The notes: generated by a model not told the origin, from the sequence alone. 64,000 nt of DNA from Limnanthes douglasii subsp. nivea (GCA_036936605.1 JAUPFV010000001.1:245270925-245334924), one strand, 5' to 3'. Shown: positions 1 to 11,970, counted from the first letter of the stretch. A program made the numbers and translations.

Positions 1-78
1 GTTCCAGTTGTTTCTTGTGTGAAGTGGAGCTTGATTGAAGAAGATTTTGACAGAGCTTCTTTCTCTGTTTTCAATTGA
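1..78 (+). CDS. Possible C-terminal end of a gene running in from the left (unidentified)
   Basis: A frame open from the window edge reads 25 residues (beginning VPVVSCVKWS) and ends at a TGA at 76-78. The base composition is less AT-rich than the DNA that follows, and the next 150 bases are T-rich like a plant 3' untranslated region. This is compatible with the end of a terminal exon, but 25 residues are too few to name a family and the open frame may be chance. It is the only candidate host sequence on the left side. Confidence 0.25.
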   Translation, partial: VPVVSCVKWSLIEEDFDRASFSVFN

Positions 79-900
79 ATTTGGTTTTGAAGGGAAATCT
101 TAGCGCCTAATATTCTTCAAATCTCTTTTTTGGATTATTGTTTTGTAGTCCTTTAAGTTATATTGTTTTTTCTATCAAACAAATTGTTGTAATTTTTCTT
201 ATTAATGGAAATTCTGATTAAAAAAATATTAAAAAAATAAATAGATTAAATATTAAGAGTAAAAACTAGGGTTCGAGATGGCAAACAGGACAAATAATGG
301 TAGAGTTGTTATGACGTCACACAAAAGGGTTATAATGTAATCTATTACGATAAACATATTGTAATGACCATTACGATCACGATACTATATTATTTAAGTT
401 TATATTTATTATAATATTATTATTATTTTTACCCGCGTTTGTATTGTATACATAAATATTTAATTTATTTTTTAATTTTATATTATTTTATAACAAATAT
501 AAATATCGTTATTATTTGATAAATAAATTGTTATATAAGTCGTACACAACCATAATTTAAAAATAATATAAAATTATTATATAATTGTTGTATTTAAAAC
601 CAGTATAATGTTATTATAGTTTGATAATTATGGTTTGATTATAAGTACTACAACTATTATTATATTTGATCATTACCAATTTGTTTATTTTTATAAGTGG
701 TTAAAAAATTAGGATGTTACATTACGAAATTGAATGATAACAAATAAATTTTATTGATTTAAGTCTGTCAATCCCTATACTCTTGCCGGTCATGAGTTGT
801 AAAAATATTCTCAAATAGAACTACCTTATTACAAACTCTATTACAAATATGATACCTCTAAAAAACATTCTTCCTCTGATTCAACTGATTATTCATCAGC
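79..900. other. AT-rich spacer, no gene seen
   Basis: Very AT-rich DNA without a convincing reading frame. Around 266-290 the string TAGGGTTCGAGATGGCAAAC resembles the terminal sequence of plant hAT elements and could be the left end of the hAT element whose transposase remnants start at about 900, but no matching right end or 8-bp duplication was found. Confidence 0.5.
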
Positions 901-2066
901 ATGTCCCGTAACAACAACTTCAGCTTCATTCATAAAATTTTGTCAAGATATTTTGTCACGTCTTCTGGAAATTCATCGAACATATCCTTCATCAGATTCT
1001 CGTCCATTTTATACTATGATTCTTGCATCCTATGTTCCACCACAGTCCAATCCTTAATTGCAACAAGCACTCCAAGTTCCCCGCCTGCCAATCTTGTTTG
1101 TTTAGTTATGTATTGCAGCATGGACTAAGAAAACGCACATTCAATTAACATTATAGACATAGGTATTGAAAAAATCTCTCTGGCTAACCTGCAAAGAATA
1201 TGAAACTAGTATTCCTTCGAATTCCACCATTTTAAGATATCAAGAGAGTTTTTTTATCATACTGATCAAGTCAACTGAAGTGTTAAAATATATTACCATT
1301 TCATTAGCATCATCTTGAGGAGTTTCTATTGGCATCCCACTATTTAACATTACAATTTTCACATAGTTAGAGTGACGATTTTTATCTCTCCGCTTATTAC
1401 TACGACTATTACCTCCTACATTTGAAGATCTGGCATTTATATTTCTCCTGTATTTTTCAACATAATTATTATATATTATATAATTATAAGCATCAATGTC
1501 TTGAATATATACTTGAGGGTTATAGGTTACATTACCAGTTTATATACTTTTATAAAAAAACTCAACTAAAAAAGTAAAACCTGCCCGTATTTTAAAAGAA
1601 TAAAAAATGCATCGAATAACATAGGCGTATGGGATGAGATTAAAACACTGTATAAATTTTGTTTTCATATTGGGCTCCATGTTGCGACATACACTCTTAT
1701 TCCTATATGTATCCATAAGCATCGTAAGTTTTATAATTTCAAAAAAGACCAAGTGAATGTTAAGAGTATATTGTGTATAAACGTTTTTAGTTGTATATTT
1801 AAACAACTTCAAGAAACTTAAAATTGAAGAACAATAATTCCAATGCTGATTATCAAGAACATCATTATGAATATCTCTATAAAGCATAGTAATCTCATGT
1901 TTATATGTATAAGCATGTGAAAGAAGATAATATACAAAGTTCAATCTAGTTTCGATATTTGAAATGAATGTTTTTAATAACTTTTCACTAGCCTTAACAA
2001 TATCTCTCCAATCTATTTTTATAGGACCCAAGATCAAGTATAGTTGACCCTCTCGTTTATAAGATC
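901..2066 (-). pseudogene. hAT-family transposase, C-terminal half (decayed)
   Basis: Reading on the minus strand, 2037-1540 is an open 165-residue segment with the spacing typical of the hAT transposase core (a DNQHWNYC...L..F...T element, then the stretch before the C-terminal domain). Further along, about 1130-900, the minus strand gives NRLAGGELGVLVAIKDW, which matches the end of the hAT C-terminal dimerisation region (the usual '.EALVC..DWL' type ending). Hits between are broken by stops and frameshifts. It is the continuation of the N-terminal half found at 12335-13195: the Gypsy element at 2072-12329 sits in between. hAT transposases cut and paste DNA with TIRs and 8-bp target duplications; this copy cannot encode a working enzyme. 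Confidence 0.7.
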
Positions 2067-2071
2067 GATAT
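2067..2071. repeat. Target-site duplication (GATAT), left copy of Gypsy element A
   Basis: GATAT lies immediately left of the left LTR and recurs at 12330-12334 directly after the right LTR. A 5-bp duplication is the size made by LTR-retrotransposon integrases. Confidence 0.8.
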
Positions 2072-2434
2072 TGATGAGTTATTACTTTGCCTTAGTTAAT
2101 TGTCAAGAGTGTATTCTAGAGAGAGAAAGAGCTAAAGAGTTTTTAGAGAGAGAAAACACAAGTACAAATGAGTTTCAAAGTAAAAAGTGTTCAACCCCTT
2201 TATTAGAGTAGTGTGGTCCTTTATATAGAGGAGCCAAGACTTAGTCTCAAAACTGAAATCTGTTACAAAAAGTGGACTTATTGTTGTTTAGTCCTTACTA
2301 ATTATACACAGTTACAAATATCCTCTAAAACTTACATCAGTCACGAATTAAGGACAAAACTTACATCATTTACAATTAAATCCTTAAATTTACATTATTT
2401 ACAATTTAGTCCTTAAAACTCTATTTCCATATCA
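2072..2434 (-). repeat. 3' LTR of Gypsy element A
   Basis: Starts TGATGAGTTATTACTTTGCC and ends CCATATCA on the plus strand. It matches 11974-12329 over its whole length by eye. In the element's own orientation it is the downstream LTR because the purine-rich tract abuts its right edge. Confidence 0.9.
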
Positions 2435-2450
2435 GAAGCCCCTTAGTTCT
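2435..2450 (-). promoter_or_regulatory. Polypurine tract of Gypsy element A
   Basis: On the minus strand the bases just before the 3' LTR read about ACTAAGGGGCTTC, a purine-rich block flush with the LTR start, the expected plus-strand primer site. Confidence 0.6.
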
Positions 2451-2924
2451 CATGTATGTAAATGAATGAGAACTAGAAAGTCTTCAAATCCGATTTATCT
2501 TCGAATCTTAACATCTTCGAAAACTTCCATATGTTGTGTAACCTCTGATAAACTTAAAAACAATCATTTGAAACAGTTAGCTTTATTGGTTATTCGAAGC
2601 ACTTACGCAATTTAACATCTTAAAACGTACTCAAATCAAAGAATAAAAACAAAATGGCCTCAAAACTCCTTGATAATTAAATATAGACTTGAAATCACCT
2701 TGAATCGGTGTAATAAAATGTTTCCTTGAAAATCATCCTCGAAATATTATGTGAATAGACTATCTTCGAATACTCATCATCCAATATAACCACTACATAT
2801 GTAACCCTTAAATTCATCATCACCCTAGAAGTTTAGCCTGACAAATGTCGAGCATCTATCCAAACTCACCGATTCATATTCCAACCTATCATCACAAAGG
2901 TATTTCCACCTTCACATGCCTTCA
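2451..2924. other. Untranslated region between 3' LTR and the antisense gene of element A
   Basis: No reading frame of note. It is upstream of the antisense gene's TATA-like site and probably holds that gene's promoter region. Confidence 0.5.
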
Positions 2925-2934
2925 CTCGCTTTAA

Positions 2935-2942
2935 TATAAATA
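2935..2942 (+). promoter_or_regulatory. TATA-like box upstream of the antisense gene of element A
   Basis: TATAAATA followed by a CT-rich stretch (about 2945-2990) and, about 370 bases later, the first coding-like sequence. A plant core promoter often looks like this, and a comparable CT-rich leader with an ATAAATA sits ahead of the antisense gene in element B (about 18600). Suggestive only. Confidence 0.4.
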
Positions 2943-3238
2943 CAACCCTCATTTCATCTCCACTCTTCTCACAAAGAAACCTTTTTAGAGAGAAATTAGA
3001 GTTTTTGGCTACCTTTATCGTCTTCATCTCCTATTCTCAGGATTTTCGCCAGAAAATTCAAGCTTTCTGACCAATCTTCATCCTCTCCGATCAACCCTTA
3101 CTTGGTTTATGAGAAAGAAACCAAGAACTAAAAAAATTAAAGGCTATTCTACCCATAACACCAGAATCTTATGATTGCAATTTAGTGTTCGGATCTTACG
3201 ACTATTTTTGTATTACATAAAGGGCTGAAGAATACCGA

Positions 3239-5957
3239 TTAAAAGGATTGATTCGATGAGGTCCAATCGGAACTACTACTGAAACATTCTATTACGGTAA
3301 CTTCGATCCTACTAAAGCTCCAACTCTTTCACCTTCCCCCATAGTCGAAGAACAATCATCATCTAAAATCTTGGGGCCTAAAATACCTCAAGTCTCCTCA
3401 TCTCAAAGTAGAATTTGTCGTCCAATCATTGAGAAATCGCCTCCAAAACAAAAAACAAATAACCCTTCTTCGAAAAACTCTTAAGTAACCTGAAGAAGAA
3501 AAAAATTCATCGCCATGAGAGATGAATCAAAAATTATCCGAACTCCTTCCCCTTCAAATTCAAATGCTGACAATCCTCCTCAAAGAGGAGTAACAGAAGA
3601 AGCTCCTCGAATGACTAACCCTTCTTCAGAAACTATTATCCCAACTTCTCAAAATCCTCGAGAAGAAACTTCGAAAGCCAACAAAGCTGATTCAGAAGCT
3701 ACAAGAACCGATCTCGAGGCTGACTCTCAAGAAGAAGCAAATGCTTGTTCGATCTACGAAGAAGAAAGGGCAAAATTTAGGAGGAACCTAAGGAACCTTG
3801 AAAGCTAATACATTATTTCTTTGAAAAAATTCCGCTATATATACTATAAGGATAGCCAGGCTTCAGCTCTTAAGAAACAATGGGAATGGGAGAAAACATA
3901 ACACTTCGTATGCCAAAGAAAGAAGAAACTCCCCTCGACTGCAAGGATGATGAATTAGTAGTATACCCAGAAATCATCAACTGGGGTCTTTGGTTTCCAC
4001 TAGATCCAATGATCGTGGAATACTTCGAACTCGCTTATGCCCTACCCAGGTAACGCTGAATCATTGGTTCACCCTTATGTCAGTGATCATGGCATCTCGT
4101 TTATTCAAAATTCTCATCAGCATCAAAGACTTCATATCCCTGACTCAACTGTTGAAAGGTCCAAAACTTCCCTTTTACTACCTCATATTGATGGATGACA
4201 TCAAGATCATCGGCGATCTTTTAGAGGTTGACAAATCCTAGAAACAAAAATTTGTCTTTATATCAGGAGCTTGGGAAAACGGTAAAGTGATTTCCGAAGC
4301 TAACCCTTCGAAACTAACTCTAGTCTGGAGAAGCAATTGTAAGTTCTTCAAATTTTTTATGTTATGATATGAAATTTATCTTCCTTTTTTTTCTTAACAT
4401 TTTGTTTTGCTAATTTATACTAGAAATTTTGAAGCGTTACAGAACACGTCGAGAAGCTGCTAAGGAAATTTTCCAACTACTCGCCGCTTGGGCTGAGAAG
4501 GAATGGAATAATGCATTTCATACTACCTTTCAGCCCATCAATTTCCTCTATAGCCATATGTTTCCAATCAAAGAAGGCGGGCTGCCTCCTCAAGATTTAT
4601 CATCGGAACCAGATCTGAAGCTTGTGTGCCAACGAATACCTCAACCTGACTGCAAATTCTTTCTTCCCATTCGCAACAGATCAGATACCCATTTTCCAAA
4701 AAAGAAGAAAGAAGGGTAAAAAGGCAGCTAGCACATCTTGTGCTAACCCTTCCACACCATCAAAGCTGAAGCGTCGAACACGCAAAAGTGCAGAACAACC
4801 TCTCTTACCCATCGAGGAGGGAAATGATCAATGACCATCATCAAAGAAAAAGAAAGTTTCATCTGGTTCCCAAGGAAAGAATAAGAAACAGATGAGAATC
4901 ACTTCGTACGCTTTGGTTGATGAGGACGAAGTCACTGTTGCTAAAAACCCACAAAACCTTTTAATCGAAAATCAATCAAACAAATATAACCATGTGATAG
5001 TCATTAAAGACAGTAGCTCTAATGAGAATCAAGCCACCGGAGCCTTCGATCCTAACATGTTTATCAGTTTCGAAAATACCGAAGCACTTACTGGTGAGGA
5101 AGACCATGTTCTTCAAGTAATCCAGAACCACATGCTTAAGTGTGGGAGACTAGAACCAATTGAAACCTCTCCAGAAGCTATTTGCTCTCTTGAGCCCATC
5201 ACCTCAATGGTACAAGCTCCTAGCACGTCCGAACTTCGTGTTCCTACTCCAAATCCTGCCATTTTTGTCGCTATGTCAGCCATTTGCCAAGCTTTATACT
5301 GCAGCAAAGAAACTTTCTTCCCAAGTTGAAGCTTATCAGAGCCATCTAAAACAACTGGCCAAAGATATGGGTTACTACAAGGAAGCTTACGAGGCTGAGA
5401 AAAAGCTTAGAGAAATTTTTCACGACAAAGTAATCGACCAATTTCACGGTTATGAAATGGCGCGGTCCAAACTGATAAAAAGTGTCTCTTCAAAAAAATC
5501 ATCTGCGAATCACACACATTGTGGATACTGAATTACTGACTAATGGTCATGAAGTAGAGTTGAAGAAACTCAATACTAGCCATGCTACTGAACTAGCCAC
5601 TGAAAAAGACAACTTCAATAAGCTTCGAAATTCTCTCACTCTTTATGAGACAAAAAAAAAGAGCTAACCGATGACATTCCTAAATTGAAGAAGGATTTCG
5701 AAGCTGATAAAGCTGCTGCTGTAGCTACCACCAAAGCTGAACTTTCAAAGGATATGCAAACAGCTATTAGCGTCGGAAATGAAGATGTGACCATTCTTCT
5801 TCTTCAAGAACTTCACGCTGCTTATCCAAAAATTTACCTTACGAGATTTTGGAATAATATCCCTAAAGAAAAACGCCCAAACAAAGCGTTTAACCCGGTT
5901 CCTAATTCATCATCTTCCGAAGACAAATCATCCGAGGAAGAAGAAACTTTTGAATAA
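3239..5957 (+). pseudogene. Antisense gene of Gypsy element A (PF04195-like N-terminal domain, coiled-coil C-terminus), broken
   Basis: The gene lies on the strand opposite to pol. A Ser/Pro/Glu-rich leader (about 3300-3808) precedes a domain at about 3840-4330 containing NHWFTLMSVIMASRLF and LPFYYLILMDDIKIIG and ending in FVFISGAWENGKVI, which resembles the plant 'putative gypsy type transposon' family. A GT..AG intron (4339-4423) follows, then a helical segment (FQLLAAWAEKEWNNAF), a Lys/Arg-rich part near 4700-4890, a low-complexity linker, and coiled-coil stretches (5330-5800) ending in an acidic SSEEEETFE tail at 5957. Stop codons (for example at 4240) and several frameshifts break it. 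The same gene recurs in elements B, C and D. Its role is unknown; proposals such as a structural or regulatory protein would be guesses. Confidence 0.65.
4339..4423 (+). other. Apparent intron in the antisense gene of element A
   Basis: Starts GTAAGTTC and ends TTTATACTAG after a T-rich tract. It separates the PF04195-like domain from the downstream exon, and elements B and C have a T-rich ..AG acceptor at the matching point, which supports a real intron. Confidence 0.55.
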
Positions 5958-6480
5958 CTTTATTATCATCTTTTTATCCTTGTTAAATTTTAATATCCCT
6001 TTTTTGTACCTTAATGACTTGATCTAAATGACAAATGGTTTTTGTATGTTCTCATTCTCCTTGGATATTATTCGATGCTGGATTTTAAAAAAAAAATTAC
6101 TAGAAAATCTTAAAAAATTAATGTAAACTTACCTCCTCAAATACCTTAACAAAATTGGTGGATATTGTAGCTCATCAAGAAATTATTGATCTTCGAAAAA
6201 ACGTAGTTCTTCGAAAAAATATCAAGGTGTTGTTAAGCTTTGGTAGCTCTTCAAAACATTATTAGTGTGCTGTTAAGCGTTCACTTCGAAATAGAAATGT
6301 AATGTGATTAATAAACACGATTGTTTCTTCGAAAAGTGTCATAAACACTTCAGAATAAAAATGTAATGTACTTGATAAACATGATTGTTTCTTCGAAAAG
6401 TGTGCTAAGCACGTCGAAACATTCTACTCTTAACCAATCTCAAAGGTGATCAGTCTTTGACGACTTATTAAGATAGTAAT
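5958..6480. repeat. Convergent 3' region with a 64-bp tandem repeat between pol and the antisense gene (element A)
   Basis: Two units with a 64-bp period begin at 6295 and 6359; both hold AAATGTAATGT, GATTGTTTCTTCGAAAAGTG. A weaker third copy may precede them (from about 6230). The rest of the stretch is AT-rich and non-coding. Element C has short repeats in the same position. Confidence 0.6.
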
Positions 6481-6589
6481 CAAACATATGTAAAAACCAT
6501 TGGGCAAAAAACGAACTTTATTGATAATATTGAATATGTACACGACACCTCGTTAAAACCTTCCTGGGCCAACAGGATAGGAAATAGTG

Positions 6590-7690
6590 CGTCATTCAAA
6601 ACATACATTCCATAGTACAAAAACATGTATACTCCCAATAATGCTTCAAGTGTTGGATATTCCACGGATGTTGAAGCACCCTCCCCTTGAAATAACAAAG
6701 ATGATAAGACCCCGGCTTGATTCTTTCAACAACTGTATAAGGCTCTTCCCAATTCGGAGCCATTTTTTCGACGTTCTTCTCATTTGTATGCAACAAAAAT
6801 TTCGGCAACATCTTATCACTTTCTTTAAATTCTCTTCTCTTCAGCTTCGAATCATATCTATTTCTCATAAGAGTTTGATAATGGATTACATCATTAGACC
6901 TTTTTTCCTCAATCAAATCCAAATCAACCCTTCGAATTTCATCATTAGACCTTTCGGAATATTGATATATGTTTAAAAGATGACATCGTAGATTCAATAG
7001 GGCTGACTGCATCCATACCGTATGCCAAAGCAAAAAGAGTCTCTTTTGTAGCCTCTGTTCGAATTGTTCGGTAAGCCCAAAGCTCTTCTTGCAAATAGTT
7101 TGACCATTTCCCTGGTGCCCCAGATAAATTCTTCTTCAAGACATCTAAAATTGTTCTGTTTGTCACTTCTACTTGTCCATTAGCCTGAGGATGAAAAGGC
7201 GTCGAAACAGATTGCTGAATTCCTTTAGAAGTACAAAATGCAGCCATTTCCTATTATTAAACTAAGGGCCATTATTTGTTTTGATAATCCGAGGAACCCC
7301 AAAACGACAACAAATATTGTTCACAATATATTTGATGACATCTTTTGCCTTTGTTCCTGATAGTGGTTCTGCCTCTGTCCACTTCGTAAAATAATCCACT
7401 GCCACAATTATCATATGTCTTCCCCCATAAGCCATCGACAAAGGTCCCACCAGATCAATTCCCCATCTATCGAATGGTACCGCCTCAGATATAGACATGA
7501 GTGGTACTGCTTAGCATTGGCAAATCTCTAACAAGTATCACAACCTCAGACTAAATTCTTCGCATCGTTCATGATCGTAGGCCAATAAAACCCTGCAAGT
7601 CAAACTCGACGCGATAGAGGTTTGAACCCACAATGAGCTGACCATTCACCATCATGCAACTCTGACAATACTTATTGTGATTATTGCTTG
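6590..7690 (-). pseudogene. Integrase of Gypsy element A (broken)
   Basis: Minus strand, 7690 down to 6590. An HHCC-like zinc finger (LHDGEWSAHCG ... GCDTC) lies at about 7680-7540 across stops. The DDE core follows: FDRWGIDLVGPL and VDYFTKWTEAEP supply the first Asp, KTNNGP stands where TDNGP is usual so the second catalytic Asp is Asn here, and HPQANGQVEVTNRT supplies the Glu. The C-terminal part (GPNWEEPYTVV-type motif near 6750) is typical of Gypsy integrases. Stops and frameshifts near 7260, 7500 and 6950. Integrase inserts the cDNA into the genome; this copy is inactive. Confidence 0.85.
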
Positions 7691-8490
7691 CTTAAACACC
7701 ACAATAATGGTTTGCTTAATGCCTTTTTATATAAAATCTCATCCACAACTATATATCTGAAGGATTTACCCCTTAACGTTTTGGCCAATTGGGAATCATC
7801 TGGAAGTAGTCCTTGAGTAAAAAAATTAAGAATATATGATCGCCAATCGCGTCGGCTTTCATCAGTGATAAAAAGTAATTCTTTGCCTTCACATTGTCTA
7901 GATTGAGTAACAATTGAAGGATTTTCTTGTAGCAAAATCCAATGATATTCTTCCTTATAAGCAACATTTTCTAAAGAATCAGGCAACGTGTTACTTATTC
8001 GCCTAATATATTTGACGATCACGTTGTCAAACAGAAGCATTAAATTCTCAAGCTCCCGAAGATACAAAATCAAGCAATCCTTCTTTGCTTCGGAAAATCC
8101 AGATACCCGATTTGGTAATAACTGAGAATCCGTTTCCAAACGTACTGAAATCGCCCCATAAATTTTTACCAATCTCAGACCTGCCAAAGCAGCTTCGTAT
8201 TCAGCTTCATTGTTCGAACCATGAAAACCAAATTTAATTGATTGAACCATTGTCTCTCCTGTCGGAGCTATTAACTGAACCCCAACACTCCACCCTGAAA
8301 TACTGGATCCTCCATCTGTTCGAACAACCCACCTCGAATCGACAAGTATAGATTTTTTATTTCTTCCTCATCTGATCGTCTTGAGTGGAATTCAACAAAA
8401 ATATCTGCCAGTGCTTGTGCTTTTATCGTCGTTCGAGTTGTAAATAAGATATCATAATCCCCCAACTCCACTGACCATTTAGTCAAGGTC
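7681..8490 (-). pseudogene. RNase H region of Gypsy element A (broken)
   Basis: Minus strand. 8486-8271 holds the connection region (WSVELGDYDILFTTRTTIKAQALADI), and 8250-7681 the archaeal-type plant Gypsy RNase H pattern: NNEAEYEAALAGLRL, then ETDSQLL and a later IRRISNTLPDSLEN where IPR..N..AD.LA is usual. It would degrade the RNA of the RNA/DNA hybrid during reverse transcription. The frame breaks between the two parts. Confidence 0.8.
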
Positions 8491-8564
8491 GTTGTAAACC
8501 ATTTTTTAAGGGGAATGAAGTTCAGACTTCGATAGTATGAGTTTGAAAATATAGACGCATCTTC

Positions 8565-9500
8565 CTAGTAGCAATCACCAATGCTAATTCCAGCTTTTCT
8601 AATTTCATATATATTTTTTCTAGTTGCCACCAAACTTTTACTAACATAATACAATTGCTTTGAAATTCCTGAATCTTCACTAATTAATATTGTGCTTAGT
8701 GCAAAATACGATACCGCGATGTGCAGAAATAATTTCTCCCTATTTCGAGGCTTTGCCAGAATCTCTGGTAATGACAACAAATTTTTAATATTCGTGAAAG
8801 CTCCTTCACGTTCTAAGGTCCATTCGAACTTGTTGGGTCCTTCTAACACTTGAAAGAAAGGAAAGTATTTGTCTGAAAATCTTGAAATAAATCGATTAAG
8901 TGCTGCGAACCTTCTTGTCAAAATTTTCACTTCTTTGATTGACCGATGATAATTCATTGTTATCAAAGCTTTTAACTATTCTGGGTCAGCTTCCATTCCT
9001 TTTTCACTGATGATAAAACCCAAAAACTTCCCCGATCGAACTCCAAAGGTGCATTTCTTAGGATTTAATTTCAACCTGATCGCCCTTAGATTCAAAAAAG
9101 CTTCCTCTAGATCATTAAGATTCACTTCGTCCCTTGAGCTTTTCACTACCATGTTGTCTATATATACCTCCATATTTCTTCCGATCTAAGTAGCAAAATA
9201 TTTATTCATTAATCTCTGATAAGTGGCTCCAACATTCTTTAATCCGAAGAGCATCACTCTATAACAATACATGCCCCTATTAGTTATAAAAGTTGTGCAC
9301 TCTTGATCTTTTGGATACATTTGGATATGATTATACCTTGCAAAAGCATCCATGAAAGTTAAAATTTTGTTGCCTCAACTAGAATCAATCAACTGATCTA
9401 TTCGAGGAACAGGAAAGAGATCTTTGGGGGTAAGCTTTATTCAAATCTGTAAAATCCACACACATCCTCTATTTCCTATTCTTCTTTTTTACTACCACCA
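8565..9500 (-). pseudogene. Reverse transcriptase of Gypsy element A (broken)
   Basis: Minus strand. From about 9490 the translation shows VPRIDQLIDS and ILTFMDAFARYNHIQM, then LFGLKNVGATYQRLMN, and EVYIDNMVVKS at about 9173-9140. The catalytic YxDD box reads YIDN, so one of the two metal-binding aspartates is changed. LKLNPKKCTFGVRSGKFLGF and the thumb/connection part (NRFISRFSDKYFPFF, 8966-8565) follow. Multiple stops separate the pieces. Confidence 0.85.
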
Positions 9501-10019
9501 GATTCTCCGTCCATAAAAGATATGATTCCCTTATGTGTCCGACCTCAGACAACCGATCTACTTCAACAACAATTGCTTCTGATTTCTCCGAGGAAAATAC
9601 TCTTCTTTTCAGAATTACTGGCTTGACTTCTAGATCTATGTCCAAGCTGTGTCAAATTATCTCAATAGGTACTCCTGTTACATCTTCTGTCCTCCAAGCA
9701 AAGACATCCAAATTTTGAGATAAAAAATCAAGCAATTGTTGACATAGAAAATGGGTCAATAAAGTTCCAATTCGAAGCACATTTCCTTCCGAAAAGATAA
9801 ACTCCTCTATCTTTTCACTCACCGTTAAGACCCCGGGGTTTCCCTCGGATCGTCAACCCTTTCTTTCAAATCCGAGGGTGCCCCATTTAATTGCTATTCT
9901 CGCATCAAATATCTACTGCTGGATCCTCGGACCCGAAGCCCTGTAGCATAGCATTCCCTGGAAACCTTCTGATCGCCTCGAACAACCCCATCTTTGTCTC
10001 CAACTACGTACTTAAAGCA

Positions 10020-10400
10020 CTAATGAACTATATAAACCACCCCGTACATTCTTGTAAGCCATGATCTTCCAAAAATAGTATTATAACTTGTGGGATAGTC
10101 TACCACCATAAAGAGTACCTGGACCTTTTTCTTGCATGGTCCTTTTCCCAAACTAACCTCACCTTCGAATTCTCCAACAACACGAGCTGTTACACCTGTG
10201 AATATGATAATCGTACGATCCGATTGATTAATATGATGTGGATTTGTCATTTTATCATAGGTGGATTTAAAAAGGACATTAGCAGAACTTCCAGTGTCAA
10301 TCAACACACGTTGAATTTCGACGCCAGCCACCTCAGCTCTAATCACCACAACATCCTCATGTGGTCATACAGTAACTCTCAGATCATATTCATCAAACAA
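10020..10400 (-). pseudogene. Aspartic protease of Gypsy element A
   Basis: Minus strand, 109 open residues. The active-site motif VLIDTGSSANVLF is intact, and SYNTIFGRSWLTRM corresponds to the conserved '.YN.I.GR.WL' segment that follows it in plant Gypsy proteases. It would process the Gag-Pol polyprotein. The frame ends at a stop at 10020, so it is separated from RT; between them (about 9500-10019) only weak, stop-filled coding traces remain. Confidence 0.8.
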
Positions 10401-10499
10401 AATGAAGGGAATATCTTTCTTCCCATACAAGCGTGTAGACATCTTCCCTTCAATTTGAGTTGTCAAGTTGACAACATGCCTTTTCCTCGAACTGTCCGA

Positions 10500-11906
10500 A
10501 TTTCCAGTCATTTGCCTCCAAAAATAGCCAACGATTTAAAAAAGTTGCATAGCTCTCGAACACGCCCCTTTTCCACAGGCTCTCCGACTGTCATTAGAAG
10601 AAATCTGTTCGGATCCTTTTCAACATACTTAGAAGAAGCATCAAACGGTTCATCCTGTGAATCCATAATCATCAAATTCTGAGCTGGCGGTGCAATCTTC
10701 GAAGTCGATGCACCATTAATTTTTGATGCGCTCCTATGTGAGTTCACATAAGTCAGGAGTTTTCCATTCTCAAACAAATATTGGAATTCTTTCTTCGGAG
10801 CAATACAATCATTTGTATCAAGCCCAATATCATCATGATATCTACAAAATTTATTATTTCTCTCCTACCTTGGTCTACTGATGGGAGCCGGCTTCCTGAA
10901 ATTCATAGAATTCTTGGTCTTATCCCAAATGACAGAAACATTCTCCGTCAGATCAGCATAATACTCAGGCTTGACCCATGTATTTGGTTTAAGCCTGTTG
11001 TAAGTATTAGATGGAGTGTGATTTGAATAACCACCGTTTCGAATAGGCAAATTGTTATTTTTCTACCACGACTATTGATTACCATTGGCATTGTTCCTTT
11101 AAAAGTCTATGAAAATGCATGACACGCAAGCCGGTCGTCATCTTTGAAATTCATCATATAATTTTTAAATTGTTCGATGTGGTCATCGGGATCCTGCATC
11201 CCATCGAACGTTTCCACCTTTGAAATGTCAAAAATCTTCGAAAGCGCCATGGATCGAATTTTATCTGTCAACGAAGAATTTCTCCAGTCAACACCTTGAA
11301 CAAACTGATCATCAGTTCCCATTGTGACATATAGGTTCCTATCAGTTTCAACATACTGATTCGAAGGATTTCCTTCATGCCAAGTTGAACGAGGAGCATT
11401 CTTAGATTTGCTTTCCTTTTTATACTCCTTGAATAATCTCTATCATATTCCCCTTTTGAAGAGCCTTTGTGCCTCTTAAAACCTGAGGCTGAGCTTTCAA
11501 CCTTCTCATCACTAGAAGTCACTAATTTATGTTTATCCTTTCTCTTCTTTCGAGACGAATATCACTCTTTAGGAGCCACAGAAATTTCTTTTTTATGTTT
11601 GGACTTAGCGCGTCGATCATCGAAAGATTGATCTGACTGACCTCCTACCTCAGTCGCTTCCACTTCTTGTCTAACTTCGGATTTGAGCCTTACAGAGAGT
11701 ATCTCTTGCTCCCTCTGTTCATATGTCTCATTCAAAGTATTAATTTTATCTAAAAGTTGATTCATTCGCGCCTCGATATCAGATTGACCTTGGATCGGAG
11801 ATGATCCATCAGTTCTATTTCCATCGGTTTTCTCAGCATCTATCGCTGATGAAAGCTTAAGATTATTTTTAGGGTTCATTATATGAATTTTAATAAGAGA
11901 ATACAA
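10500..11906 (-). pseudogene. Gag of Gypsy element A (broken, internally deleted)
   Basis: Minus strand. An N-terminal charged/coiled part (11906-11268) has the SDIEARMNQLLDKINTL segment. The capsid-type domain starts with KIFDISKVETFDGMQDPDDH and ends abruptly at DDRLACHAFS (about 11105), so most of the conserved Gag core is missing. A spacer (10865-11050) leads to a knuckle-like CRYHDDIGLDTNDC (about 10840-10800), then the FENGKL..YV segment typical of plant Gypsy Gag. Frameshifts near 11560, 11270 and 10860. Gag packages the RNA into cytoplasmic particles. Confidence 0.75.
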
Positions 11907-11951
11907 CTAGATTGTATCAATATTTCAAATGAAATAAGAGCACTGATTTTA

Positions 11952-11970
11952 CATCCCAGTAGAGTTGCCA
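11952..11970 (-). promoter_or_regulatory. Primer-binding site of Gypsy element A
   Basis: On the minus strand, three bases after the 5' LTR, the sequence reads TGGCAACTCTACTGGGATG. It starts with the TGG that pairs with the CCA end of tRNAs. Which tRNA is used cannot be settled here. Confidence 0.6.

Noticed and set aside
266..300. Left terminal inverted repeat of the hAT element (TAGGGTTCGAGATGGCAAAC)
   Set aside because: Resembles hAT ends but no inverted partner or 8-bp duplication was found near 13.2-16 kb, so it stays a possibility mentioned in the spacer entry only.
6587..6976. 129-codon plus-strand ORF
   Set aside because: Shadow of the element A integrase C-terminus on the minus strand.
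10224..10682. 152-codon plus-strand ORF
   Set aside because: It is the reverse-strand shadow of the protease and gag segments of Gypsy element A.
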